The translations under genes and the position numbers were made by a program. A stretch of DNA of 5,979 nt from Spirosomataceae bacterium (GTDB taxonomy: Bacteria > Bacteroidota > Bacteroidia > Cytophagales > Spirosomataceae), in NCBI GenBank assembly GCA_030731175.1, contig JANQUM010000128.1, positions 2,358-8,336 on the forward strand. Reading direction: 5' to 3'. Shown piece by piece: positions 1-5,979 of this stretch (position 1 is the first letter of the stretch; every line of letters starts with the position of its first letter). The notes beneath the pieces are model-generated. The model did no database searches and was not told the DNA's origin. It saw nothing but the letters and a program-made list of their open reading frames with translations.

Positions 1-948
1 ACAAAAACAGAAATAAAATTTGACGACGAACGTGCCGTTTACGCCATTATCCGCTCGGCGGTGAGGCAGGCAATTGGCGTTTATAACCTTACGCCATCAA
101 TTGATTTTGAGTCCGATATTAATTTCGGGAATTTAACTTCGCCGTCGCAACGTCAAAATAATCATGCAGCAGCGGTTAGAAGTAGCGGAGAATCTATTGC
201 GTCTTTTGAGCGGGAAAAACCCAATTCTTTGGAACGCTCGAACGCCGGAAACTGGCAAAAGCTATTTGAAGGTCTTGATGAACTTTCCAACAACCCAAGC
301 CGAACTTCTTCTGCCGGACCTGTTACGATGGAAAGTAAAGCCAACGATTTATCAGAAGAAACGAAGCACTTTACAGAAGCCGACGAAATTAGTGCGATTC
401 AGATAAAGAACCGCTACATTGTTGCTCAAGCCAAACACGGCATGATGCTCATTGACCAGCGAGCAGCTTACGAACGCATCCTTTTTGACAAATATGCTTC
501 AAGTATTTCTACGAAAAATGGCTTTTCGCAGCAATTGCTTTTTCCGAAAACGGTGGAGTTGTCTCCCGCTTTGTACACCCTTTGGGATGAAGTGAAAGAA
601 GATATTGTCGGTTTAGGCTTTTCGGTCGAACCATTTGGCGGAACAACGGTGAAAATCAATGGTATTCCGCCCGAAGTTCACGAAGAAAACGAAGTAGAAA
701 TTTTTGAAGGTTTACTGCAAGAATACGCCGAAATTCAGACAAACGTAGAGCTAAGCAAAAAAGACAGCATTGCCCGGGCGTTTGCTAAGCGTTCTTCTTC
801 CAAATATGTCGGGGTTTTATCAAAAGTTGAAATCAAGCTGTTGATTCATCAATTATTTGAAACCAGCCGCCCCGGCTATACTCCGGGCGGCGAACGGACA
901 ATGAATATCCTTTCGGTAGAGCGTCTGGCAGAACTAATTAACCGATAG
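1..948 (+). CDS. mutL: DNA mismatch repair protein MutL, C-terminal part (5' end outside window)
   Basis: MutL couples MutS mismatch recognition to strand removal. The frame is open from base 1, giving 315 visible residues before the TAG stop; the N-terminal GHKL ATPase domain lies off the left edge. The first residues, TKTEIKFDDERAVY, match the end of the conserved transducer domain (the HPxKxEIxF region of MutL). A Ser/Asn/Glu-rich linker follows (about residues 40-125), then the C-terminal dimerisation domain (about 128-315). In that domain QQLLFP (visible residues 177-182) fits the QxLxxP sliding-clamp-binding pattern. The place of the metal-binding DQHA(X)2E(X)4E endonuclease motif is taken by DQRAAYERILFD (152-163), and the CPHGRP position reads YTPGGERT (293-300), so nicking activity is doubtful. 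A GTG at 61 could be mistaken for a start, but the homology clearly runs through it. A rhomboid gene begins 39 bases downstream, consistent with co-transcription. Identification is firm; the lack of nuclease activity is inference. Confidence 0.95.
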   Translation, partial: TKTEIKFDDERAVYAIIRSAVRQAIGVYNLTPSIDFESDINFGNLTSPSQRQNNHAAAVRSSGESIASFEREKPNSLERSNAGNWQKLFEGLDELSNNPSRTSSAGPVTMESKANDLSEETKHFTEADEISAIQIKNRYIVAQAKHGMMLIDQRAAYERILFDKYASSISTKNGFSQQLLFPKTVELSPALYTLWDEVKEDIVGLGFSVEPFGGTTVKINGIPPEVHEENEVEIFEGLLQEYAEIQTNVELSKKDSIARAFAKRSSSKYVGVLSKVEIKLLIHQLFETSRPGYTPGGERTMNILSVERLAELINR

Positions 949-987
949 TTTTCGTTAAGAAACTTCAATACAACACAATACCTGAGT

Positions 988-1665
988 ATGTTCAATCTTA
1001 CCCCGATGGTACGCAATTTGTTGATTATCAACGTTGGCGTATTTTTTATATCCCAGATTTTTCCGACGGGAATATTCTCTTTCTTCAATCCGGTGCTGCC
1101 GCTTGGCCCAGACGGCTACGCCATGAACCCCTACTTTAGGTTTTGGCAGCCATTTACTTATATGTTTCTGCACGGAGGTTTGGGACATATTTTCAGTAAT
1201 ATGTTCGGTTTGATAATTTTTGGTCCTGCGTTAGAATCGTACATGGGTTCAAAGAAGTTTTTATCTTATTATTTGATAACGGGCGTCGGAGCGGCACTTT
1301 TTTACTCAGGCTTAAATACTTTTGACGCCGCTAAGATCATGCAAGCGGCTTACGAAATGGACGGCTCGGTAGATATTCAGTACCTTTTTCAAGTGACCAA
1401 TATTGATGTTCCGATGGTAGGTGCGTCAGGAGCAATATTTGGACTATTGGCAGCATTTGGCGTACTTTTTGCCGAAACAGAGTTAATGCTTTTGTTCTTT
1501 CCGTTTCCAATCAAAGCAAAGTACTTTGTAATCATGTACGGTTTGTATGAAATTTACGCAGGAAGGTCTGGTGTAGAATCTGGAGTGGCTCACTTTGCTC
1601 ACGTTGGTGGGCTAATAGTTGGGTTTGTTCTAATCAAATTTTTCCGCTTTGACGAGCGGGGCTAA
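988..1665 (+). CDS. Rhomboid-family intramembrane serine protease (first of two)
   Basis: This is a predicted six-helix inner-membrane protease that cleaves transmembrane substrates within the bilayer; its substrate is unknown. The protein has 225 residues. The rhomboid signature is complete: H62-x4-H67-x3-N71 in helix 2 (HGGLGHIFSN), the nucleophile S147 in GASGAIFG at the start of helix 4, and the catalytic base H205 in HVGGLIVG in helix 6. Approximate membrane segments are 9-29, 62-79, 91-108, 144-161, 168-190 and 205-220. The loop between helices 3 and 4 (about 109-141) is long and partly acidic. A second histidine, H202, lies three residues before H205. The ATG at 988 is the natural start: the frame upstream is open only back to the mutL stop and holds no other ATG. 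No Shine-Dalgarno motif precedes it. The gene lies between mutL and a second rhomboid, probably in one transcript. The family call is strong and activity is likely because the dyad is intact. Confidence 0.94.
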   Translation: MFNLTPMVRNLLIINVGVFFISQIFPTGIFSFFNPVLPLGPDGYAMNPYFRFWQPFTYMFLHGGLGHIFSNMFGLIIFGPALESYMGSKKFLSYYLITGVGAALFYSGLNTFDAAKIMQAAYEMDGSVDIQYLFQVTNIDVPMVGASGAIFGLLAAFGVLFAETELMLLFFPFPIKAKYFVIMYGLYEIYAGRSGVESGVAHFAHVGGLIVGFVLIKFFRFDERG

Positions 1666-1730
1666 GAAACTTCTTTCCAACCATCTTGCTACGTTTGGCG
1701 TTATATAAGCAATAAATCATTTTTATAGCT

Positions 1731-2648
1731 ATGGCGAGTATCATTGAAGACATTAAGGGAGCATTCGAAAAAAAAGATAATGCAATAACAAAGATTATAC
1801 TGGTAAACCTATTTGTGTTTGTCGGGTTAATGGTATTGGGCTTTTTCCTATCATTTTCTGACGCAACGCAATCAATAAACCAGTTTATTCAGCGGCAGTT
1901 TGTGCTAAATGCACCGCTGAAAGAGTTCATTTTTCAACCCTGGACGCTCCTCACCTATTCTTTCCACCACGACGGCTTTTTTCATATTCTTTTTAATATG
2001 ATTACGCTCTACTGGTTCGGAATGTTATTACAAGACTTTATCGGTGGTCAAAAACTGGTAAACATTTACCTTTTAGGCGGTATATTGGGCGGCTTGATTT
2101 ACATCTTCGTTCACAACTTATTAGCCCTCGCTCCAGAATCTTTCGGAATAAATAATATTAGTGCCTCTATTGGCGGTGCTTCGGCGGCGGTTTTTGCGGT
2201 ACTTTTCGCAACAATCACGCTCGTTCCCGACTACGAATTCTTCTTTTTTCGGTTGTTTTTAGTCAAAATAAAGTACGTTGCCTGGGCATTTTTGTTGCTT
2301 TCGTTTCTGAACCCAAGCAGCGGTATTTCGCACGCTGCGGGTGCATTCGTGGGATTTGGTTACATTAAATTACTGCGTTCGGGCTTAGATTTAGGAAGCC
2401 CAATTGAAGGCATTTACAATTGGTGGAAAAGTCTGGGCGGAAAGAAAACGTTTAAGACACCAACCAAAAGCTACACGAAGTCTCCCGTATATGTTTCAAC
2501 GGCAACTAAAACGGCTGTTTCTGGAGATTACTTTCCCGGACAATCGGAAGTTGATGCTATATTGGACAAAATTGGTAAATCTGGTTACGAAAGCCTTTCA
2601 AAAGAAGAGAAGGAGATTTTGTACCGTGCTAGTCAGCAAAAAGACTGA
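1731..2648 (+). CDS. Rhomboid-family membrane protein with cytosolic C-terminal tail (second of two)
   Basis: This is a second rhomboid-type membrane protein of 305 residues, longer than its neighbour because of an added tail. The core has H80-x4-H85-x3-N89 (HDGFFHILFN), S151 in GGASAAVFA, and H201 in HAAGAFVG, so the Ser/His dyad is present. However, the usual GxSG reads GASA, with alanine after the serine. Helices lie roughly at 21-41, 85-101, 107-128, 147-165, 170-193 and 199-215. After helix 6 come about 90 soluble residues: a Lys/Thr/Ser-rich linker (about 236-265), then a short helical module, SEVDAILDKIGKSGYESLSK (272-291), continuing to EEKEILYRAS. I recall such a tail on other Bacteroidota rhomboids as a domain of unknown function (possibly DUF6576; not verified). 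An in-frame stop at 1713-1715 leaves the ATG at 1731 as the first start. It sits 65 bases after the first rhomboid. The family is certain; whether it is proteolytic is less sure because of the GASA change. Confidence 0.92.
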   Translation: MASIIEDIKGAFEKKDNAITKIILVNLFVFVGLMVLGFFLSFSDATQSINQFIQRQFVLNAPLKEFIFQPWTLLTYSFHHDGFFHILFNMITLYWFGMLLQDFIGGQKLVNIYLLGGILGGLIYIFVHNLLALAPESFGINNISASIGGASAAVFAVLFATITLVPDYEFFFFRLFLVKIKYVAWAFLLLSFLNPSSGISHAAGAFVGFGYIKLLRSGLDLGSPIEGIYNWWKSLGGKKTFKTPTKSYTKSPVYVSTATKTAVSGDYFPGQSEVDAILDKIGKSGYESLSKEEKEILYRASQQKD

Positions 2649-2782
2649 AATATAGCCGTTTGTTGAGAAATACAATTCAGGATTCCTTTTTTGAGAATTT
2701 TAGCCGTTAATTTACAACTTGAAATCAAACATTTTGGTAGGTAGGGTGTTATCTTAACCAACCATAAGTCAGCAAATTAAGT
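2649..2782 (+). promoter_or_regulatory. Intergenic gap before dxs, probable promoter/5' leader region
   Basis: This 134-base AT-rich gap is the longest on the plus strand and breaks the spacing of the mutL-rhomboid run, so a separate dxs promoter is plausible here. I could not find a convincing Bacteroidota-type pair (TTTG near -33 and TAnnTTTG near -7), nor a GC-rich hairpin with a U-run to end the upstream transcript. Two small inverted repeats lie near the gene: TTGGT (2734-2738) with ACCAA (2757-2761), and GTTA/TAAC around TCT (2748-2758). Both are short enough to be chance. The functional role is inferred from position only. Confidence 0.3.
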
Positions 2783-4723
2783 ATGCTCACAACTCCCGGC
2801 GATCTCCTCAAAGACATCAACTACCCCGAAGATTTAAGAAAACTCTCCGCAGATCAACTTCCGCAAGTAGCAGACGAACTTCGTCAATTTATTATCGATA
2901 CCGTTTCTATTTACGGCGGTCATTTTGGTGCGGGTCTCGGCGTGGTTGAGCTTACCGTGGCGTTACACTACGTTTTCAATACACCAGACGACCAATTGGT
3001 TTGGGATGTAGGCCACCAAGCCTACGGTCATAAAATGCTGACCGGAAGGCGAGATAAATTCGATACCAACCGCGTTTACGGAGGTATTTCAGGTTTTCCG
3101 AAACGCAAAGAAAGCAAATACGATACCTTCGGCGTTGGACACTCGTCTACCTCAATTTCAGCAGCGTTAGGAATGGCAGCGGGTGCCGTTTTGAACGGAG
3201 ATAAAAATCAACAACACATTGCCGTAATTGGAGACGGAGCCATGACGGGCGGGCTCGCCTTTGAAGGCATGAACCACGCTGGATCATTAAAAGATGCCAA
3301 TTTGCTGATTATCCTCAACGATAATTGCATGTCGATTGATCAAAACGTAGGAGCGTTGCGAGAATATTTGACCGATATTACAACTTCTAAAACTTATAAT
3401 AAAGTAAAAGACGATGTCTGGAATTTACTCGGAAAAATGAGTACGTTCGGCAAAAGTGCCAGAGAAATTGTTCAAAAAATCGAAAACGGGTTAAAAGGCA
3501 CGTTGCTTCACGAAAGCAATTTCTTTGAAGCTCTTAACCTTAGGTATTTTGGCCCTATTGATGGTCACGATATAGACCACTTGGTGGAAGTATTGAAAGA
3601 TTTGAAAGATATTCCTGGGCCAAAAATATTACACTGCCTTACCAAAAAAGGCAAAGGCTACGCTCCCGCCGAAAAAGACCAAACCAAATGGCACGCTCCC
3701 GGCCTTTTTGATAAAGTGACGGGCGAGATAAAAAAGAAGAAAGTACTCAAACCACAACCTCCTAAATATCAAGACGTTTTCGGACATACGATTGTTGAAT
3801 TAGCCGAAAAGAACGCAAAAATTGTGGGCGTTACGCCCGCAATGCCGTCGGGTTCATCAATGAATATTATGATGGAGGCAATGCCAAAACGGGCTTTTGA
3901 CGTCGGAATTGCCGAACAACACGCCGTTACATTTTCTGCGGGAATGGCAACACAAGGACAAGTAGTTTACTGCAATATTTACTCCACATTCATGCAACGG
4001 GCTTACGACCAAGTAATCCACGATGTTTGTATGCAGGATTTGCCCGTTATTTTCTGCCTTGATCGTGCCGGGTTTGCTGGTGCTGACGGCTTTACGCACC
4101 ACGGAGCTTATGACGTGGCTTATATGCGGTGCATTCCGAACATGATTGTTTCGGCACCGATGAACGAGCAAGAGTTGCGAAACTTGATGTTTACCGCTCA
4201 ATTAGACGAAACACAAGCTTTAAAGCAAGCATTTACCATCCGTTATCCGCGGGGTGAAGGCGTGATGCCGGAGTGGAGAACGCCGCTCGAAAAAATAGAA
4301 ATTGGTAAGGGAAGAAAGCTAAAAGACGGCGAAGATATTGCTATTCTAACTCTCGGGCACGTTGGTAATTACGCAACTGAAGTATGTGAATCCTTAGCTG
4401 AAAAAGGCATTGATGCCGCTCATTACGATATTCGTTTCGTAAAACCGCTTGACGAAGCGATGCTTCACGAGATTTTCCAGAAGTTTGATTCTGTAATTAC
4501 CGTGGAAGACGGTTGTATTCAGGGTGGAATGGGAAGTGCCGTTTTGGAATTTATGATTGACAACGATTATACCGCAAAGGTAAAACGTTTGGGTATCCCC
4601 GACCGTTTGGTAGAACACGGAACTCAACTCGAATTGCAACACGAATGCGGCTTCGACCCGCAAGGGATTGAGGAAGCAGCAATTGATATGTTGCGTAAGA
4701 AAACGAAGCTGGAAACGGTTTGA
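2783..4723 (+). CDS. dxs: 1-deoxy-D-xylulose-5-phosphate synthase
   Basis: Dxs is a cytosolic thiamine-diphosphate enzyme that joins pyruvate and glyceraldehyde 3-phosphate to give 1-deoxy-D-xylulose 5-phosphate, the first step of the MEP isoprenoid pathway and a source for thiamine and pyridoxal synthesis. The 646-residue protein is full length for the family (about 620-650). Visible landmarks, in order, are GGHFG with H47, DVGHQAY with H78, the ThDP/Mg motif starting GDGAMTGG (D151) and ending NDN (179-181), GIAEQHAV with the catalytic-type E378, QRAYDQ with R406, DGFTHHG (435-441), and RYPRGEG (487-493). The transketolase C-terminal domain follows from about 505 to the end. Family alignments usually show Pro or Gln at the position of F437. 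An in-frame stop at 2765-2767 pins the ATG at 2783; the sequence before it is A-rich without a Shine-Dalgarno motif. Upstream is a 134-base gap after the rhomboids, and msrC lies 94 bases downstream. All key residues are present, so I expect an active enzyme. Confidence 0.98.
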   Translation: MLTTPGDLLKDINYPEDLRKLSADQLPQVADELRQFIIDTVSIYGGHFGAGLGVVELTVALHYVFNTPDDQLVWDVGHQAYGHKMLTGRRDKFDTNRVYGGISGFPKRKESKYDTFGVGHSSTSISAALGMAAGAVLNGDKNQQHIAVIGDGAMTGGLAFEGMNHAGSLKDANLLIILNDNCMSIDQNVGALREYLTDITTSKTYNKVKDDVWNLLGKMSTFGKSAREIVQKIENGLKGTLLHESNFFEALNLRYFGPIDGHDIDHLVEVLKDLKDIPGPKILHCLTKKGKGYAPAEKDQTKWHAPGLFDKVTGEIKKKKVLKPQPPKYQDVFGHTIVELAEKNAKIVGVTPAMPSGSSMNIMMEAMPKRAFDVGIAEQHAVTFSAGMATQGQVVYCNIYSTFMQRAYDQVIHDVCMQDLPVIFCLDRAGFAGADGFTHHGAYDVAYMRCIPNMIVSAPMNEQELRNLMFTAQLDETQALKQAFTIRYPRGEGVMPEWRTPLEKIEIGKGRKLKDGEDIAILTLGHVGNYATEVCESLAEKGIDAAHYDIRFVKPLDEAMLHEIFQKFDSVITVEDGCIQGGMGSAVLEFMIDNDYTAKVKRLGIPDRLVEHGTQLELQHECGFDPQGIEEAAIDMLRKKTKLETV

Positions 4724-4788
4724 TTTTAACAGAGGTAAGAAATAAGGACGAAAGATTAAAGACTTATCAAACTCTTAATATAGACTTT

Positions 4789-4813
4789 CTCAAATCTAAC
4801 TTCTCGAATCTAA
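4789..4813 (+). repeat. Two tandem 11-base near-repeats before msrC
   Basis: CTCAAATCTAA (4789-4799) and CTCGAATCTAA (4803-4813) differ by one base and have a 14-base period. They end four bases before the msrC ATG, so they cover the ribosome-docking region. They could be a local duplication or a binding site; low-complexity AT-rich sequence makes chance a real alternative. Confidence 0.35.
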
Positions 4814-4817
4814 AAAA

Positions 4818-5297
4818 ATGGCTGAAACTCTTATACTTCCCCAAACGCAAAATCGTGAAGAAATTTACGAGTCACTATTCCCTCAAATTGAGGCACTTTT
4901 ATTCGGAGAAGAAGATTTTGTGGCGAATACCGCCAACATCGCCGCCGCACTTCGAGAGGCATTTGGCTTCTTTTGGGTTGGTTTTTATTTTGTAAAAGAT
5001 AACCAACTCGTTCTTGGGCCATTTCAAGGGCCAATTGCTTGCACCCGCATCCCGTTTCATAAAGGCGTTTGCGGAAAATGTTACACCGATGCCCAAACCA
5101 TCATCGTTCCAAACGTGGATGAATTTCCCGGACATATTGCTTGTTCCTCCGCTTCAAAATCTGAAATCGTAGTTCCGGTTTTTAATGAACCAGGTGATAT
5201 TATTGCCGTTTTAGACGTGGATAGTGATAAACTGAATGATTTCTCGGAAGCTGATAAAATTGGTTTGGAGAAGGTTGTGAGGTTGTTGAGTTCTTGA
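4818..5297 (+). CDS. msrC: Free-methionine-(R)-sulfoxide reductase (fRMsr), GAF-domain protein
   Basis: This cytosolic enzyme reduces free L-methionine-(R)-sulfoxide to methionine, recycling oxidised methionine with thioredoxin-type electrons. The 159-residue protein is a single GAF domain of normal family length. It carries the fRMsr hallmarks rather than those of a cyclic-nucleotide GAF sensor: WVGFY (53-57), LGPFQGPIAC with C75, GVCG with C85, GHIAC with C109, SEIVVP with E116, and VLDVDS with D133 and D135. C75, C85 and C109 correspond to the three conserved cysteines of E. coli YebR (C84, C94, C118), the last being catalytic there. A fourth cysteine, C88, lies in GVCGKC. An in-frame TAA at 4797-4799 pins the ATG at 4818, preceded by a run of A. 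The gene follows dxs by 94 bases on the same strand, so it may share its transcript, and it converges with the AraC-type gene downstream. The assignment is strong because motifs and length both agree. Confidence 0.93.
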   Translation: MAETLILPQTQNREEIYESLFPQIEALLFGEEDFVANTANIAAALREAFGFFWVGFYFVKDNQLVLGPFQGPIACTRIPFHKGVCGKCYTDAQTIIVPNVDEFPGHIACSSASKSEIVVPVFNEPGDIIAVLDVDSDKLNDFSEADKIGLEKVVRLLSS

Positions 5298-5415
5298 GTT
5301 ATTTTGTTAGTAAGTTTTTCAGTTCTTACCTACAACACCTTAATAACGAAGCGGCTTTCTCATCCATTTTTTATAAAGTTTAAGAAGTCTCTTTGGGGCG
5401 ATTCGCCGATACGAT
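5298..5415. other. Convergent intergenic region between msrC and the AraC-type gene
   Basis: This 118-base gap separates the 3' ends of two converging genes, where a two-way terminator would be expected. The only clear symmetry is GGCGA (5397-5401) with TCGCC (5403-5407), an 11-base near-palindrome just past the minus-strand stop. The spacing leaves only a short stem once a loop is allowed, and no clean U-run adjoins it on either strand. T-rich stretches at 5300-5320 and 5365-5375 lack a strong stem. I see no small gene here. Confidence 0.3.
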
Positions 5416-5979
5416 TTAGGGGGCTGCTTGCTTCGGCGTGACGCCAAATTTCTCTTTAAACGCCTTAATAAAGTGCGAAACGCTTTCGTAGCCAATTTCT
5501 ACGCTTATCTGTGAAATATTCTTCTCCGTATTTTTCAATAGAAAAACAGCGTGTTCTAACCGTTTAGCTTTTATCCACGCCGCTGGAGAGGTATTAAATT
5601 CTTCTTGAAAAGCCCTTTTAAAAGACGACAAGCTCCTTCCCGACAATCGGGCTAACTCTTTTAAAGTCAGGGGTTTCAGATAGTAATTATTCATCAAATA
5701 ATGCAAATCTGCTTTCTGACCCTCATTAATTAATTTCAACAAACTTTTCAATTCGTTCTTTTTATCGAAAGAAATCAAATGCAGCAACAGCTCCTGATAT
5801 TTTAATCTCAAAAATTGATTGAGATAAAGCGAATTTCGACTTTCAAAATACGGCAATACCGTTTTGATAAACTGCTCAAAGGTTTCGTTTGTCTGAATGG
5901 TAATCAGCGATTCCGTTTGCAAATTTTGTGATTTGGTATTTTCAAAAATAGCTTCGTTTATTGATACAAATTCTTTCAG
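5416..5979 (-). CDS. AraC-family transcriptional regulator, C-terminal part (N-terminus outside window)
   Basis: This is a DNA-binding regulator of the AraC/XylS family; its effector and targets are unknown. The minus-strand frame is open from the right edge (base 5979) to the TAA at 5416-5418, giving 187 visible residues with the N-terminus missing. A TTG at 5920-5922 is only an internal codon, as the frame continues through it. Visible residues 1-95 are mostly helical and Leu/Lys-rich (for example LRLKYQELLLHLI), like the linker and dimerisation part of ExsA-type members. The C-terminal domain has both helix-turn-helix units: LTLKELARLSGRSLSSFKRA (104-123), then ISQISVEIGYESVSHFIKAF (155-174), followed by the typical ending KEKFGVTPKQ. 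GYESVSHFIKAFK matches the strongly conserved second-helix signature (GYxSxSxFxxAFK). The gene converges with msrC, so it is unlikely to share its promoter, and its own promoter is off the window. The family call is very strong; the regulatory role cannot be read from here. Confidence 0.93.
   Translation of the reverse strand: MKEFVSINEAIFENTKSQNLQTESLITIQTNETFEQFIKTVLPYFESRNSLYLNQFLRLKYQELLLHLISFDKKNELKSLLKLINEGQKADLHYLMNNYYLKPLTLKELARLSGRSLSSFKRAFQEEFNTSPAAWIKAKRLEHAVFLLKNTEKNISQISVEIGYESVSHFIKAFKEKFGVTPKQAAP

Noticed and set aside
61..63. GTG as the start of a separate 295-residue protein.
   Set aside because: MutL homology (TKTEIKFDDERAVY) runs through the upstream codons to base 1, so this is an internal valine codon.
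946..990. The mutL TAG stop is followed by an open in-frame run into the rhomboid ATG, suggesting a readthrough fusion.
   Set aside because: The frame match has a one-in-three chance and only 13 codons must be free of stops. Both proteins have normal ends, and no readthrough signal is visible.
956..1673. The 11-mer TAAGAAACTTC occurs soon after the mutL stop (956-966) and across the first rhomboid's stop (1663-1673).
   Set aside because: An 11-base match is expected by chance in a window of this size, and it forms no hairpin; there is no third copy after the other stops.
2734..2761. A possible riboswitch or attenuator before dxs, for example a thiamine-diphosphate element.
   Set aside because: No THI-box consensus or stacked helices are visible; only a 5-base stem with an 18-base loop can be drawn.
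3857..4201. A 114-codon open frame on the minus strand inside dxs.
   Set aside because: It lies wholly within the strongly conserved Dxs coding sequence, and its translation shows no recognisable domain; it is an antisense shadow.
4720..4995. A plus-strand 91-codon open frame overlapping the dxs end and msrC.
   Set aside because: It overlaps the well-supported msrC in another frame, and its Lys/Phe/Leu-rich translation has no recognisable domain.
5920..5922. TTG as the start of the AraC-type regulator.
   Set aside because: The frame stays open for 19 more codons to the window edge, and a 168-residue product would lack most of the N-terminal domain usual for the family; truncation by the window is the simpler reading.

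Overview
This window looks like an ordinary chromosomal stretch from a member of the Bacteroidota, most likely a Cytophagales-type bacterium (inference). The pointers are: a MutL C-terminus of the Bacteroidota style; two rhomboid-family genes directly after mutL, an arrangement I recall from other Bacteroidota; a rhomboid with the GASA active-site variant and a soluble C-terminal tail; and start codons preceded by A-rich sequence instead of Shine-Dalgarno motifs. I see no tRNA, rRNA, CRISPR array, insertion sequence or phage gene.

Layout, left to right. Positions 1-948 (+) hold the 3' part of mutL, whose ATPase half lies off the left edge. Two rhomboid-family membrane protein genes follow on the same strand (988-1665 and 1731-2648), with gaps of 39 and 65 bases, so the three could share a transcript. 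After a 134-base gap comes dxs (2783-4723), a complete 1-deoxy-D-xylulose-5-phosphate synthase that starts the MEP isoprenoid pathway. Ninety-four bases later is a small GAF-domain gene (4818-5297) that matches free-methionine-(R)-sulfoxide reductase (msrC). A 118-base convergent intergenic region separates it from an AraC-family regulator on the minus strand (5416-5979), whose N-terminus runs off the right edge.

Functionally this is a set of housekeeping genes (mismatch repair, membrane proteolysis, isoprenoid precursor synthesis, methionine oxidation repair) beside one regulator. Nothing links them into a single pathway. I found no convincing new system. The points most worth a second look are the paired rhomboids with different active-site signatures, the conserved-looking tail on the second one, and a MutL that keeps a sliding-clamp-type motif but has degenerate endonuclease motifs.
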